Below are positions 23,207 through 34,928 of a DNA stretch of 48,418 nt, in pieces (the stretch's first letter is position 1; each line of letters starts with the position of its first letter). Origin of the DNA: a virus; the IMG/VR virus record IMGVR_UViG_3300035180_002605, positions 1-48,418 of that record; one strand, given 5' to 3'. The position numbers and the translations under genes are program-made. The notes below the pieces were generated by a model, which ran no database searches, was not told the DNA's origin, and was given only the letters and a program-made list of their open reading frames with translations.

Positions 23207-24438
23207 GCTACGTCTCCTGTCACGTCCCAGGTATCTGAACCCACGTACATCGCTAGGATGACAGCGCCGCGGCGACCCGTCGCGCCCGCATACCCAACGG
23301 GGATGTTGAGCGTCACACCGCCTGCTGGTGAAAGCGTAATCTGACCTGTGCCGACTTGTCGAACGCTGATAAACTGCCCGAGCGTGAACGGCACGGTCGA
23401 GTTGAGTGGCACCGACACGATACCTGCACCTGACACATTGATGCGGATTAAGCCACCGGCGTCAGCAAGCAAGAAGCTCTCAGTTGTCGATGTAGAGTTC
23501 CGAAAGGCGATGGCTGTTGCCCCGCCTGCTGGACCGGTTGGGCCAGGACCTCCCATGCCGTTAGCGCCGGTCGGACCCGTCGGACCACCGAACGCTCCTG
23601 TTGGGCCAAGCGGGCCTGTTGGGCCGGTGACATTTGAAGCAGCGCCGGTTGGGCCGGTGACTGAGTCGCCGGTTGGGCCGGTGATGCTTAGGCCGTTAAG
23701 GCCGGTTGGACCTGCATTCCCGGTTGCGCCCTTAGCGCCAGTTGGGCCTGTCAAAGACGGTCCTGTTGGGCCGCGGGCGCCGGCAGGACCAGCCGGGCCT
23801 GTAGCCAGGATCGAGCCAGTGACCGAAACACCGAAGCCGAACAGGTTGCCCTCGATATCCCACTCGTTGGCACCTACCTTCGTGACTGAGACCTTGCCGT
23901 AGCGTTGGCCGATCTGGAGGGTGCCGCCAGGCGAGTTGAGGGTAACCGAGCCGTTCTTTGGGGTGATAAATGTAGGGTCAGTGCCTACTTGCGACGCCAC
24001 CACGGTCGTGCCGATGGGGAAGTTAACCGTTGCGTCATCAGGAATGACCAGCGATGCATTGACTCCACCTGTGCTGTTAAAGCGGAACAAGTAAGAGACA
24101 TCCGTGATGACAAGCTCGTAGTTAACGGCCTTCGTGCGGATACGGGGCGACGACAAGTCAAAGTAGGTACCGCTGTCAACTACGGACGGGTATTCGATGG
24201 TGTCTCGGGTGGCGTTGTAACGTACAGGGCTCGAGCCGATAGGGATCCACGTGTCCCGGGCGGCGTTCATGATGTAGGCTACATCCTCCTCCAGGTCTGC
24301 AACGATCTGGCCACCGTAACGGCGAGGTGAAGTCAGGTAGTCGAGCCGCTCAGCCGTTGTCGCAAACGAGCTATCGATGTCAATCGGAACTGAGTCCTGC
24401 CGCTTATACTGGAGCGGAAAGAGAGTAAGCGCAGCCAT
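23203..24438 (-). CDS. Collagen-like fibre protein
   Basis: A 411-residue protein. An N-terminal beta domain (about 1-210, including '[20 protein letters not shown]') is followed by roughly 35 Gly-x-y triplets, mostly GPT/GPA, between residues about 220 and 325. A C-terminal beta head follows (about 330-411, with '[20 protein letters not shown]'). The same sheet pattern ('[20 protein letters not shown]') occurs just before the collagen stretch, so head-like domains flank it. Phage collagen-like segments form rigid trimeric rods in tail fibres. Thr in the third position is the usual bacterial/phage substitute for hydroxyproline. Confidence 0.85.
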   Translation of the reverse strand: MAALTLFPLQYKRQDSVPIDIDSSFATTAERLDYLTSPRRYGGQIVADLEEDVAYIMNAARDTWIPIGSSPVRYNATRDTIEYPSVVDSGTYFDLSSPRIRTKAVNYELVITDVSYLFRFNSTGGVNASLVIPDDATVNFPIGTTVVASQVGTDPTFITPKNGSVTLNSPGGTLQIGQRYGKVSVTKVGANEWDIEGNLFGFGVSVTGSILATGPAGPAGARGPTGPSLTGPTGAKGATGNAGPTGLNGLSITGPTGDSVTGPTGAASNVTGPTGPLGPTGAFGGPTGPTGANGMGGPGPTGPAGGATAIAFRNSTSTTESFLLADAGGLIRINVSGAGIVSVPLNSTVPFTLGQFISVRQVGTGQITLSPAGGVTLNIPVGYAGATGRRGAVILAMYVGSDTWDVTGDVA

Positions 24439-26351
24439 TAGATGAAGACCCTGTAGTGGTTCGTGATCGAGAAGGGCTCAACCGGGGTATAGGTGTAGAC
24501 TCGGTAGGTTATGGGGCCGTACCCATTATTGCCGTACACTTGCATCGAGCTTTCTACAAAGTTGCCCTTAACTTCAGAGTCAGCGAGCTCTTGATAACGC
24601 ACGGAGGCAACCGCTCGCCGGTCCGCTGGGTATGCAAAAGTTACGCTAGGTGAGCCAGGCGGGATCGTAATGACAAAGTTCGGAAGAATCGACCCACCGA
24701 TGGCTACACCGGCTGAATCCACCGTAGCATTTACGTCTGAGCTAAACGTCGGTGTCAGGTTGTTTCGCACGTCGGCGCCGGTCATCGGCGCGCCTTCAGA
24801 TGGCGAGCCATAGTATGCCAGCCATTTACCTACATAAGAGATGGAATTTGAGGGCGCTGTACCTGCAAGAATATGGCCAGTGCAATCCTCAACGCCCATG
24901 TTGTTGAGCTTGCAGTCGCCCTCGTTATAGCTCGTCGTACCCGAATAGACAACAGGCGAGAGCGTCTGTTGTATAAAATTGTCGGTGTTCGGGTAGCTAG
25001 TTGCAAGCAGCACCGAGTTCTTTGACAGCGTAGTGCCGTTTTCAGGGCCACCGTCCCCTGGGTTGTAGCTTCGGTTGACCTCGATGTCCAAGAACGTGCC
25101 GATCTCAGACACAGTAATTGAACCGATTTGATAGCTGTTCAGCAGCGGAATCTGAGATGACGGGTCCGGGTCAGGGATGCTGTTGCCTGTGATGCCCATT
25201 GACGGCGCAACATAGCCAGGAGGCAGGGTACGCTGCGAGACTAGCAGCACAAACTGCGAGAATGTCAAGCCTTGAGTGAAGGTAAAGCCCTCATCGACCG
25301 CGCCGACGGAAGTGCCGATGACCTCAACGTCTTGGTCAAGCGGGCCCATGCCTTGACCGCCCATGCCTGCGGCGCCGAAGCGGTCAATGTCAAGCTGAAT
25401 CGAGACCTCAGAGAGGATCGTGCCGACCTTTAGCTCGCCTAGCTGCGTTGCGTTGGACGGCGGACCCTGGTACAGCACGCCGTTCACGCCGCAGAAGATG
25501 TCCTTGCCGAGCGAGAAGTCCCAGTTCCACTGGTCATTGTAAAGGATGCCGTCCTGCAGGTACTCGACCACGTCTCCGACGGCGGCTTCATGCGTAGAGA
25601 TGCCGATCGGCCACTTCATGGCGTCAACGGGGCTTGCGAGTGCGGCGGTTGACAGGTTGATGTTGGTGACGCACACGAAGGCCGGAATCGGCTCTTGGGC
25701 GATCATCGCTGTCGAGCCAGCCTCGAGGTTGACCGGCGAGCTGTAGCGGCCAGTGTTGATGACGATGTTCGTCGCCGAAGTCAGCAGGGTGCCGTCGTCA
25801 AGCCTGATCGCTTTCAGGTCCTCGCCGTAGGTGATGTAACCCGCAGTGACGTTGACGTTTAAGCCCACCTGCGAGCCGAAGCTCCGGTGCGTGATGACTT
25901 GTGTGCTCGGGCCAAACGAAGCGGCGAAGACGCGGCAGCACTGCTTCCAGGTCGTCGAGTCCCAGTAGTACATGATGTGCTCGTTCGTGTTGAACCAGCA
26001 CTGGTCAACACGTTGGCCTGTAGGCGCTGTCGGGCCGTAGGTGACCGACCACGGCGTGTAGCCCTTGGTCACATGACCTGTAGCCAGGTTGATGTCCCAA
26101 TACAGCTGATAGGTGATCAGCGAAGGAGGCGCGCCCCAAATAGGCAGCCAGTTGAACGGGCCCCATGACTGGGACTGGTTCACGCGCTCCTCGATGAGGT
26201 AATCCTTGTCACGATACGCGGCAGCCACGATCAACCACGGCGACGTGATGTTCACGTTTACGGTGCTATGGGTGTTGTTGTAGGTGAGGAAGTCGGGCTT
26301 GGACAGGATAGACCGAGCGCGAACGATGCCTTGACGAAAGTTGAGTTGCAT
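24438..26351 (-). CDS. Fibre protein, paralogous to the collagen-fibre N-terminus
   Basis: A 637-residue protein. Residues about 1-270 align with those of the 28341-29708 protein: '[20 protein letters not shown]' against '[18 protein letters not shown]', '[19 protein letters not shown]' against '[19 protein letters not shown]', and '[18 protein letters not shown]' against '[18 protein letters not shown]'. This copy lacks collagen triplets and instead carries further beta domains. The shared part is probably the virion-attachment module. The start is 11 bases after a TAAATA motif and has no Shine-Dalgarno. Confidence 0.75.
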   Translation of the reverse strand: MQLNFRQGIVRARSILSKPDFLTYNNTHSTVNVNITSPWLIVAAAYRDKDYLIEERVNQSQSWGPFNWLPIWGAPPSLITYQLYWDINLATGHVTKGYTPWSVTYGPTAPTGQRVDQCWFNTNEHIMYYWDSTTWKQCCRVFAASFGPSTQVITHRSFGSQVGLNVNVTAGYITYGEDLKAIRLDDGTLLTSATNIVINTGRYSSPVNLEAGSTAMIAQEPIPAFVCVTNINLSTAALASPVDAMKWPIGISTHEAAVGDVVEYLQDGILYNDQWNWDFSLGKDIFCGVNGVLYQGPPSNATQLGELKVGTILSEVSIQLDIDRFGAAGMGGQGMGPLDQDVEVIGTSVGAVDEGFTFTQGLTFSQFVLLVSQRTLPPGYVAPSMGITGNSIPDPDPSSQIPLLNSYQIGSITVSEIGTFLDIEVNRSYNPGDGGPENGTTLSKNSVLLATSYPNTDNFIQQTLSPVVYSGTTSYNEGDCKLNNMGVEDCTGHILAGTAPSNSISYVGKWLAYYGSPSEGAPMTGADVRNNLTPTFSSDVNATVDSAGVAIGGSILPNFVITIPPGSPSVTFAYPADRRAVASVRYQELADSEVKGNFVESSMQVYGNNGYGPITYRVYTYTPVEPFSITNHYRVFI

Positions 26352-26364
26352 AACTAGCCGCTAT

Positions 26365-28340
<1,976 letters not shown>

Positions 28341-28344
<4 letters not shown>

Positions 28345-29708
28345 TGTGGAACGATCATCCAAGAGATCAGCGATGTATCAGCCGCCTGAACAGCACCGAG
28401 ATAGTCTCGAGAGGTAATCGTGAAGCTGTTTTCAAGCTTCACGATTGAGTAGCTGCAACCGATGGTGCCGCCGTCTGACAGCCGGTTGACAAACACAAGG
28501 TCAGAGTCGCCCATCGTAGCTGTGACTGTAGCCGTACCGTTGACAAGCGTAGTGATGCCGACGGTTGTCGTAGTTTGCGGCGCTGGGCCAGTCGGACCTT
28601 CGGGACCCGTTGGCCCAGCAGAACCGTCTGCCCCTGTCGGGCCAGCGGCTCCAGCTGGGCCGGTAGAACCTACACCCCCTAAGGCTCCGGTCGGGCCGGT
28701 AAGGCCGCGCGGGCCCGTCGGGCCTGCATCGCCGCCACCAGGGCCAGTAGGACCGACAACCGAAGACATGTTGTCCAGCATGAAGCTGAGCAACAGCGAC
28801 TTGTGGCCTCGTACCACGCCGACGGCTTGCGCGATGCTATTGAACGGCCGGGAGGTCGTAACGGCGCCGCCTGAGTCGAGCCAAAGCAGCTTGCCGATGT
28901 CTTCATCATCGAAGTCAAACTGGTCATTGATGACCACGCCGCTCGACACGACATGTGCAGGCAGACCTGTGCCTGTTGCCTGCCGAACATAGCCAGACGC
29001 CCACCGATCAAGGTCAGGGTCAGCGACTACGAGTGCACCTGGCGCTTGAATGGCGACAAATGAGCCGGCTGGGATCGGCTCAGCGGCCAGCGTGTACTCC
29101 TGCTCGGCATCGAGCGAGACCACGTTGTCGAAGCCGCCGACTATGACCTTGAAGCCGTTGGCCGAGTTGATGAAGGTGCCGTCAAGCGGGTCTTGCACGC
29201 CGCGGCCGCTCAGGCCGTACACGATGTAGCCGGCGCTAGAAGGAGTGGCAAGACCTACCTGTGACGCAAACGGCCAAGGCTCTACGGCGAGGTTCAGCAC
29301 GTGGCCAGCAAACACTCGGATCTTAGGGACCCAGGCGCCGTCGTAGCCGTAGTACATGACCTTTTCTGTCGTGTTGAAGTAGTGGAGGCCGTTCGTAACA
29401 GTCAACGGCATCAACGGGCCATACTGCGGCGCCGTAGTTGTGAAGCCGCGTGAGACAGCGGCTGTTGCGGTGTTGATGTCCCAATAGAGCCATGCGTTGC
29501 CTGTTGTCGGCAGCGGGCCCCAAGCGTGCGAGACGTTATATGGCTCGTCAAGCAGGTAGTTTCGAGTCTTGTGAGCGGTCGTAGCGAGGAGCTTTTGATC
29601 CGTGACGTAGATGTCAACGTAAGCTCCGTCCATCTGAAGAAACAGGCGCGCATTGCCAGGCAGGGCGGTCTGTCCCTTAAGAATGCCTTGAATGTACGGT
29701 ACCTGCAT
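28341..29708 (-). CDS. Fibre protein with short collagen segment
   Basis: A 455-residue protein starting at ATG 29708 with Shine-Dalgarno AGAGGG. The N-terminal 300 residues are paralogous to the 24438-26351 protein (see shared YWDIN and YFNT/WFNT blocks). Residues about 325-375 hold about 17 Gly-x-y triplets ([20 protein letters not shown]). A C-terminal head of about 80 residues resembles a small beta sandwich ('[20 protein letters not shown]'). It is the first gene of the leftward virion operon, behind the divergent promoter region at 29.71-29.81 kb. Confidence 0.83.
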
Positions 29709-29767
29709 GAAGACCCTCTTAAAATGCTTCTATGTGACAGCCATAGATATAATGTCTGTCGGTCAAT

Positions 29768-29789
29768 CCCTCTATTTATGCATAGAGGG
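29768..29789. promoter_or_regulatory. Divergent region: hairpin with late-promoter-like CATAAATAG
   Basis: The arms CCCTCTAT and ATAGAGGG flank TTATGC. On the minus strand the hairpin contains CATAAATAGAGGG, a T4-late-like core about 64 bases before ATG 29708, which would drive the whole leftward virion operon. The rightward gene starts at 29815 with AGGA six bases upstream of the ATG. No clear promoter for that direction is recognised. Confidence 0.45.
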
Positions 29790-29814
29790 CTGACAGCTAT
29801 AGAATAGGATACAC

Positions 29815-31581
29815 ATGCCGTATAGCTCAGAATCGGGTAAGCCGATCATCAAAGCCGTCCTCCAACGGCTCGCAAGCCGTCGCAAGAATGAAGAGCTCAA
29901 AGCTCTCGACATTGGTGCGGGTAGTGGGACCTACCCGAAGCTCGTCAACCAGCTCTTTCCAAAGATCGCTTGGACAGGGGTTGAAATCTGGGAGCCGTAT
30001 GTCGAACAGTTTGGCCTCAACGAGCTATATGACCAGCTGCTAATCCAGGACGCGCAGTCAGCCATGGCTTGGCTGCTCACCGAACAGCAGCATCTTCAGC
30101 GCTTCGACCTGATCTTCATCGGTGACGTGCTTGAGCACATGACACGACCTGTTGCGCTGTACGTGCTCAACATGGCGAAGCAGCTGCTCAGCGAACGTGG
30201 CATGCTGATTGTGTCGGTGCCTATCGGCGACTACCCCCAAGGCGAGTACTTGGGCAACCCGCACGAAGCGCACGTTGACACCTGGTTGACCCTTAAGGAG
30301 CTAGAGCTGGCGTTAATGCCCGAGTCTGTCAAGAGCGGTCACATTGGGCCGTGGTCATCACGGGCTGTGCAAGATAATGAGATCGGCGTGGGCTTCTACT
30401 ACGCATCGCATATCTACGGCACGCTTCGACCTAGCATTGGCGCTTACCTGATTTGCAAGAACGAGGGTGAGTTCATCAATCGTTGCTTAGACAGCCTGGA
30501 TGACTGCAATGTCGTTATCGCTTGCGACACCGGCTCGACCGATGACACGCTTGCCAGGCTCAATACGTATGCCGAGTCGCCTGACTTCGGCCCAGAGATG
30601 CAAGTGCACGAGCTTTGCGTCTCTCCTTGGCGCTTTGATGACGCGCGCAACGCCGCGCTCAGCTTCATGCCGAGCGACATCGACTTGTGCATCTCAATCG
30701 ATGCCGATGAGACTCTCGAAGGCTCATTCGTGCCTGACCTGCGCAAAGCGTGGTGGGACACCTTCTGGCAAGGTAAAATCATCGACCGGGTCTACCACTC
30801 GTTTTCGACCCACTGGAACTGGGACAAGCCTGACGAAGCCCCGAACGTCTCGAACCACTTCCATGAGCGGATCCATAGCCGGTTCGGCTACCGCTGGTTC
30901 CACCCAGTGCATGAGAAGCTGGTAGCGAGCAATGAAGCTTGCGCGATCTGGCGCACTGGCCTGCTGATGAAGCAACAGCCTGACAATAGCAAGAGCAGGT
31001 CATCCTACTTGCCGCTGCTCGAACAGGCTGTCAAAGAGGACCCGACCGACTGGAAGCTGTGGTCCTTCTTATCGAGCGACCTCGCTGCAGCCGGACGAAT
31101 TGATGAGGCTCTGGCAGCCCTTGAAACTTGCGGCCAACAGCCTGAGGCTGACAAGGCGTTCATCTGCTGGCGTAAAGCAGGCCTCTATGAGCACAAGGGC
31201 GACATCGACAAGGCCTTGGTTGAGCTCGAAAGCTCAACCAAGCTGAAGCGAATCCGTGAAAGCTTCGTGCTGTGGGCTGAGATGCTTGAACGGCATGCCA
31301 GGCCAGCACAGAACGCCTGGCATGCAGCTCTTCGCTGTGAACAACCCACCCAAGGCTACATGCGGCGCGAGGACGTGTGGACGCCTGAGTTCAAGGCGAT
31401 GCTCGAAGAGAAGGTGGACTGGGAGCCACCTAACTTTGTCTACAATGCAGGCGGCGAGCTGCTCAAGCTCTATAACGCGGGCTCGATCGGCGCCGATGAG
31501 TACTTGTCGGTGATGAACGCGCTCGGCGCCGCCATCGATCCAGCAACATTCAAAGCCTCAGAGGCAGAACGGAAGACCTAA
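29815..31581 (+). CDS. Methyltransferase-glycosyltransferase (GT2) fusion with TPR-like tail
   Basis: A 588-residue protein. Residues about 1-195 are a class I SAM-dependent methyltransferase: LDIGAGSGTYPKLV (motif I), then 'FDLIFIGDVLEHMTRP' (motif IV/post-IV). Residues about 203-400 are a family 2 glycosyltransferase: AYLICKNEGEFINRCLDSL, ACDTGSTDDT, and a metal-binding SIDADET (DxD). The rest has TPR-like helices (EALAALETCGQQPEADKAF). It begins a block with a dCMP-hydroxymethylase-type enzyme, so attachment of a sugar to hydroxymethylated DNA and methylation of that sugar is an attractive inference. Modification of a virion protein or host glycan is the alternative. Confidence 0.85.
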   Translation: MPYSSESGKPIIKAVLQRLASRRKNEELKALDIGAGSGTYPKLVNQLFPKIAWTGVEIWEPYVEQFGLNELYDQLLIQDAQSAMAWLLTEQQHLQRFDLIFIGDVLEHMTRPVALYVLNMAKQLLSERGMLIVSVPIGDYPQGEYLGNPHEAHVDTWLTLKELELALMPESVKSGHIGPWSSRAVQDNEIGVGFYYASHIYGTLRPSIGAYLICKNEGEFINRCLDSLDDCNVVIACDTGSTDDTLARLNTYAESPDFGPEMQVHELCVSPWRFDDARNAALSFMPSDIDLCISIDADETLEGSFVPDLRKAWWDTFWQGKIIDRVYHSFSTHWNWDKPDEAPNVSNHFHERIHSRFGYRWFHPVHEKLVASNEACAIWRTGLLMKQQPDNSKSRSSYLPLLEQAVKEDPTDWKLWSFLSSDLAAAGRIDEALAALETCGQQPEADKAFICWRKAGLYEHKGDIDKALVELESSTKLKRIRESFVLWAEMLERHARPAQNAWHAALRCEQPTQGYMRREDVWTPEFKAMLEEKVDWEPPNFVYNAGGELLKLYNAGSIGADEYLSVMNALGAAIDPATFKASEAERKT

Positions 31582-31584
31582 GTA

Positions 31585-32139
31585 GTGTTTCATTACATCT
31601 ACAAAACTACTTGTTTAGTTACAGGTCGATATTACATCGGCATGCATACTACCAAGAAGCTCGAAGATGGCTATTTGGGCTCTGGGAAGTTGATCCGTAG
31701 GTCTATTGAAAAATATAGATCGGATCAACATGCCAAGATCATCCTCGAGTATTGCCAGAGCTTAGATGAAGTAAAGCGACGTGAACGCGAAATCGTCACA
31801 CATGCGTTAATTGCCGATGACCTATGCATGAATTTGAAAATCGGTGGTGAAGGTGGCGGTGAGCGCGGCGTTAAACGATCAGCTGAAACGCGGGCACGAA
31901 TGTCGGCTTCAATGAAAGGCATTCCTAAAAGCCCCGAGCATGCTGAGAAAATGTGGCAAGCTAAAATAGGCACAACCGCATCCGCAGAAACCCGTGCCAA
32001 AATGTCAACATCTCGGATAGGGAAGAAATTGCCCTTCAGTGCTGAGCACATTGCAAAACTAACAGAAGCACGCCAAAACCGCCGCGATGAAGGTCGAGAC
32101 AAGCATAATCTAGGACGTAAATTTCCAAGGACCGAATAA
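31585..32139 (+). CDS. GIY-YIG homing endonuclease with NUMOD3 repeats
   Basis: A 184-residue protein starting at GTG 31585 (MFHYIYKTTCLVTGRYYIGM). The N-terminal GIY-YIG core is clear: HYIYK, then ten residues on YYIGMHT, then an Arg/Glu-rich helix. The C-terminal half holds several NUMOD3-type DNA-binding repeats: SAETRARMSASMKG, SPEHAEKMWQAKIG and SAETRAKMSTSRIG. This is the plan of Seg-type free-standing homing endonucleases of T4-like phages. It is more AT-rich than its neighbours and sits between two related glycosyltransferase genes. Its TAA overlaps the next ATG by one base (TAATG), so it is well integrated. Confidence 0.9.
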   Translation: MFHYIYKTTCLVTGRYYIGMHTTKKLEDGYLGSGKLIRRSIEKYRSDQHAKIILEYCQSLDEVKRREREIVTHALIADDLCMNLKIGGEGGGERGVKRSAETRARMSASMKGIPKSPEHAEKMWQAKIGTTASAETRAKMSTSRIGKKLPFSAEHIAKLTEARQNRRDEGRDKHNLGRKFPRTE

Positions 32140-33227
32140 TGAAAGTTTCTGTTTATACAATTGCCCTCAATGAGTCCAAGCATGTGAACCGCTTCATGGA
32201 CTGCCTGGTCAATGAGGCTGATGATGTCTACGTGCTTGACACGGGCTCCACAGACGACACGGTAAAAAAGCTCCGAGCACGCGGCGCTATAGTCAAGACG
32301 GGCGTCTTCTCTCCGTGGCGCTTTGACACGCCGCGCAACGCTTCGCTCGCTATGGTGCCTGCAAGCACCGACATCTGCGTCTGTATCGACCTTGACGAGG
32401 TCCTGACACCCGGCTGGCGGGCGGCCGTGGAGAGGGCTTGGGTGCCTGGCACGACACGCCTACGTTACAAGTACGCATGGAGCCACAACGCCGACGATAC
32501 GCCGGCTACCACATTCTACTACGACAAGATCCACCAGCGCAAGAACTACCGTTGGGTCAAGCCTGTGCACGAAATCCTTCAGCTCTACAACGAGCCCGAG
32601 GTGCAAGCGTGGTCGGAGGAGTTCATGCTTCACCACTACCCAGACGTGTCCAAGAGCAGGTCATCCTACCTGCCGCTGCTCGAGCTAGCTGTCAAGGAGG
32701 AGCCGCATGATGACCGCAGCTGCCATTATCTGGGCCGTGAGTATATGTACTATGGCCACTACGACAAGGCTATCACAGAGCTGCAACGTCACCTGAGCTT
32801 GCCGTCGGCTACGTGGGCCTCCGAGCGCGCGGCATCGATGCGGTTCATCAGTCGCTGCCACATGTTCAGAGGTGACTATGAGGCCGCCAAGGTCTGGGCG
32901 CTGAAGGCGTGCGCTGAAGCACCTAATGACCGCGAGCCGTGGTACGAGCTAGCCAAGGTCGCCTACTTGCTGAAGGACTTCAACCTGCTATACAGCTCAG
33001 CCGAAGCAACCCTGAAGACCGGCGAGCAAGGCCGTACCTACATCAGCGATCCAGAGGCATGGGGCTACTTGCCGTATGACTATGCGGCGCTCGGAGCTTG
33101 GAACATCGGCTTCAAGAGCAAGGCGCTTGAGCACGGCCGACTGGCTTATGAGCGGGCGTTGAAGCTGCAAGAGCCTGAGCAGGTTATTGAAAGGCTCAAA
33201 ACAAACATCACATTCTACAACAGCTGA
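32139..33227 (+). CDS. Family 2 glycosyltransferase with TPR-like tail
   Basis: A 362-residue protein. The GT2 domain covers residues about 1-185: VYTIALNESKHVNRFMDCL, LDTGSTDDT, 'FDTPRNASLAMVPAS' and IDLDEVL in the DxD position. Residues about 190-360 are helical repeats (YDKAITELQRHLSL; YEAAKVWALKACAEAP), TPR-like. It is clearly paralogous to the GT domain of the 29815 protein, sharing the stretch SKSRSSYLPLLE almost unchanged. The substrate may be hydroxymethylcytosine in DNA, given the adjacent hydroxymethylase gene, but this is inference; protein or lipid targets are possible. Confidence 0.85.
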   Translation: MKVSVYTIALNESKHVNRFMDCLVNEADDVYVLDTGSTDDTVKKLRARGAIVKTGVFSPWRFDTPRNASLAMVPASTDICVCIDLDEVLTPGWRAAVERAWVPGTTRLRYKYAWSHNADDTPATTFYYDKIHQRKNYRWVKPVHEILQLYNEPEVQAWSEEFMLHHYPDVSKSRSSYLPLLELAVKEEPHDDRSCHYLGREYMYYGHYDKAITELQRHLSLPSATWASERAASMRFISRCHMFRGDYEAAKVWALKACAEAPNDREPWYELAKVAYLLKDFNLLYSSAEATLKTGEQGRTYISDPEAWGYLPYDYAALGAWNIGFKSKALEHGRLAYERALKLQEPEQVIERLKTNITFYNS

Positions 33228-33241
33228 ATACAATCAAATCT

Positions 33242-34084
33242 ATGTCTGAAATTGAACAAGCATTCCGCAAGATCTACGCTGATGTCGCTGCCGGCCAAGA
33301 GTGCTCACCCCGTGGCCAGAAGGTCATCGAGGTCGAGAACTATGCTTACGAGCTGCCGCCTTATGCTCGCTTCGCCAACTTTGACGCTCGCAAGCTGAAG
33401 CTTGGCTACGTCAAGAAAGAGCTTCTCTGGTACCTGAAGGCCGACCCGTTTGACCTCAGCATCGTGGACGCCGCCTCTCTCTGGCAAGAGCTGCCCAACC
33501 CCGACGGCACCATCAACTCGCACTACGGCGCTCACGTCTTCGGTCGTGGTGATGATCAGTGGCGCACGCCGTTGAGCATCGGAGTTCCGTTGGCGCACAA
33601 GAGCCAGTTCTCGGCGATCATCGCTGAGCTGCAGCGCGACAAGGACTCTCGCCGTGCCTCGGCGACCATCCTCAATCGCAGCCACCTGCTCAACCCAGCG
33701 ACCAAGGACTTTCCTTGCACCTACGCCCTCAACTTCCGCATCCGCGACAACGAGCTAAAGATGAGCGTGCACATGCGCAGTCAGGACGCTGTCTTCGGCA
33801 TGGGCAATGACGCGCCGGCTTTCTCGTTGATTCAAGAGATGGTCTACGTCTGTCTGCGTGACTTCGCTTACCCTGACCTGCAGATGGGCTCTTACCACCA
33901 CATCGCCGACTCGTTCCACTACTACGAGAGGCACTTCGACATGGTGAAGGAAATCAATGCAGGCTCGGCCTTCACGCCCATCGAAGTACCCCGCATCCGT
34001 GACGCTAGCGAGGTAATCTACCTGCTAGGTAACATCAGCAAGGATTCCAAGCCGGGCGACTTCACCGCCTGGCTCAACTCTTAA
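33242..34084 (+). CDS. Thymidylate-synthase-family enzyme, dCMP-hydroxymethylase type
   Basis: A 280-residue protein. It carries the TS-family catalytic cysteine (DFPCTYALNF, Cys159), the phosphate-binding Arg pair (DSRRASATI), and the folate/nucleotide block MRSQDAVFGMGND (residues 178-190). In thymidylate synthases the last position is Asn (E. coli Asn177); here it is Asp190, as in T4 gp42 dCMP hydroxymethylase, whose block reads MRSNDVVFGFRND. That residue is known to select cytosine over uracil. The enzyme would make 5-hydroxymethyl-dCMP with methylene-tetrahydrofolate. It sits between glycosyltransferases and a dNMP kinase, as expected for a modified-cytosine pathway. A dUMP hydroxymethylase is less likely but cannot be excluded by eye. 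Confidence 0.85.
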   Translation: MSEIEQAFRKIYADVAAGQECSPRGQKVIEVENYAYELPPYARFANFDARKLKLGYVKKELLWYLKADPFDLSIVDAASLWQELPNPDGTINSHYGAHVFGRGDDQWRTPLSIGVPLAHKSQFSAIIAELQRDKDSRRASATILNRSHLLNPATKDFPCTYALNFRIRDNELKMSVHMRSQDAVFGMGNDAPAFSLIQEMVYVCLRDFAYPDLQMGSYHHIADSFHYYERHFDMVKEINAGSAFTPIEVPRIRDASEVIYLLGNISKDSKPGDFTAWLNS

Positions 34085-34108
34085 CCTAACAGTATCGGAA
34101 ATAACATC

Positions 34109-34384
34109 ATGAAGATCATCGCAATCAAGTTCCCGCAAGGTGACGAAATCATCGGCCGCCTGGCCTCCGAGACCGATACCACGGTCACCATCGAGTCGCC
34201 GCGAGCCATCGGCATTCAAGAGAATGAAAATGGTGTCGGCTTGGGATTCATGCCTTGGCTTTTGTCCGCTCCTGACGCCACGGTCACGATTGACCGTAAC
34301 CAGGTGGCAGCCCTATTTGAGCCGCGTGCGGACATCGAGAAGGCCTACCTCCAACAGACCTCCCGCATTCAGCTGATGGGCTGA
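34109..34384 (+). CDS. Small Lsm/SH3-like phage protein
   Basis: A 91-residue protein (MKIIAIKFPQGDEIIGRLAS) that follows a pattern common in T4-like and cyanophages: an N-terminal 'GDEIIGRL' strand, a central 'GLGFMPWLLSAPDATVTIDR' and a C-terminal 'DIEKAYLQQTSRIQL'. The layout resembles a small five-stranded Lsm-like barrel. Its role in these phages is not known to me. It lies 24 bases after the hydroxymethylase and 4 bases before the next gene, within the nucleotide/modification operon. Confidence 0.65.
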   Translation: MKIIAIKFPQGDEIIGRLASETDTTVTIESPRAIGIQENENGVGLGFMPWLLSAPDATVTIDRNQVAALFEPRADIEKAYLQQTSRIQLMG

Positions 34385-34388
34385 AATA

Positions 34389-34877
34389 ATGCATAAGATC
34401 TACCTTGCAGGCCCGATTACGGGCTGTTCTTGGGGAGAGTCCGAAAATTGGCGTGACAAGTTCAAAGCCTTCGAGATTCCCAATGTCCAGTGCTACAGTC
34501 CGCTTCGGGGCAAGGAGTACCTCAAGGGTGACCGCATGATCGCCGACAGCTACATGCAGCATCGCATGAGCACAGCCAAGGCGATCATGGTCAGGGACGC
34601 CTTTGATGTGCGCAGCGCAGACGCCGTCGTGGTCAACTTCCAGGGTGCTCAACGAGTTAGCATTGGCACCGTCATGGAGATCGCTTGGGCTTGGGACCGC
34701 AACAAGCCTGTGATCGCCATCTTTGACGAGCCAGGAACGCCAGACCCAGCCGTCTACGCTCCTGGTACCGCACCGCGAGACATTCATGAGCATGCTATGC
34801 TAAATGAGGCAATCTCGTGGAAGGTGTACAATCTCGAAGACGCCGCTGAAATTTGTCGGCTGTTGTTCAACGCATAA
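34389..34877 (+). CDS. Nucleoside 2-deoxyribosyltransferase-like protein
   Basis: A 162-residue protein. The family features are KIYLAGPIT at the N-terminus, an Asp-rich turn (AFDVRSADAVVVNF) and SIGTVMEIAWAW, with the catalytic Glu following GT. The superfamily includes nucleoside deoxyribosyltransferases, RCL and MilB/BlsM-type 5'-monophosphate N-glycosidases, which cleave (hydroxymethyl-)CMP. Next to a dCMP-hydroxymethylase-type gene, an activity on deoxycytidine nucleotides is plausible, either salvage or removal of a competing nucleotide. The sequence alone cannot distinguish transferase from hydrolase. Confidence 0.75.
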   Translation: MHKIYLAGPITGCSWGESENWRDKFKAFEIPNVQCYSPLRGKEYLKGDRMIADSYMQHRMSTAKAIMVRDAFDVRSADAVVVNFQGAQRVSIGTVMEIAWAWDRNKPVIAIFDEPGTPDPAVYAPGTAPRDIHEHAMLNEAISWKVYNLEDAAEICRLLFNA

Positions 34878-34900
34878 AATATCTAATCGGTCAATGCCTT

Positions 34901-34924
34901 CTACAGATACATATTTGTAGGAGG
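34901..34924 (+). promoter_or_regulatory. Hairpin next to the ribosome-binding site of the homing endonuclease
   Basis: The arms CTACA (34901-34905) and TGTAG (34916-34920) are followed immediately by GAGG and ATG 34929. The 3' arm contributes TAG to the Shine-Dalgarno sequence TAGGAGG. Such hairpins are known to limit translation of T4 homing endonucleases from early transcripts. The stem is short, so this is tentative. Confidence 0.35.
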
Positions 34925-34928
34925 TATT

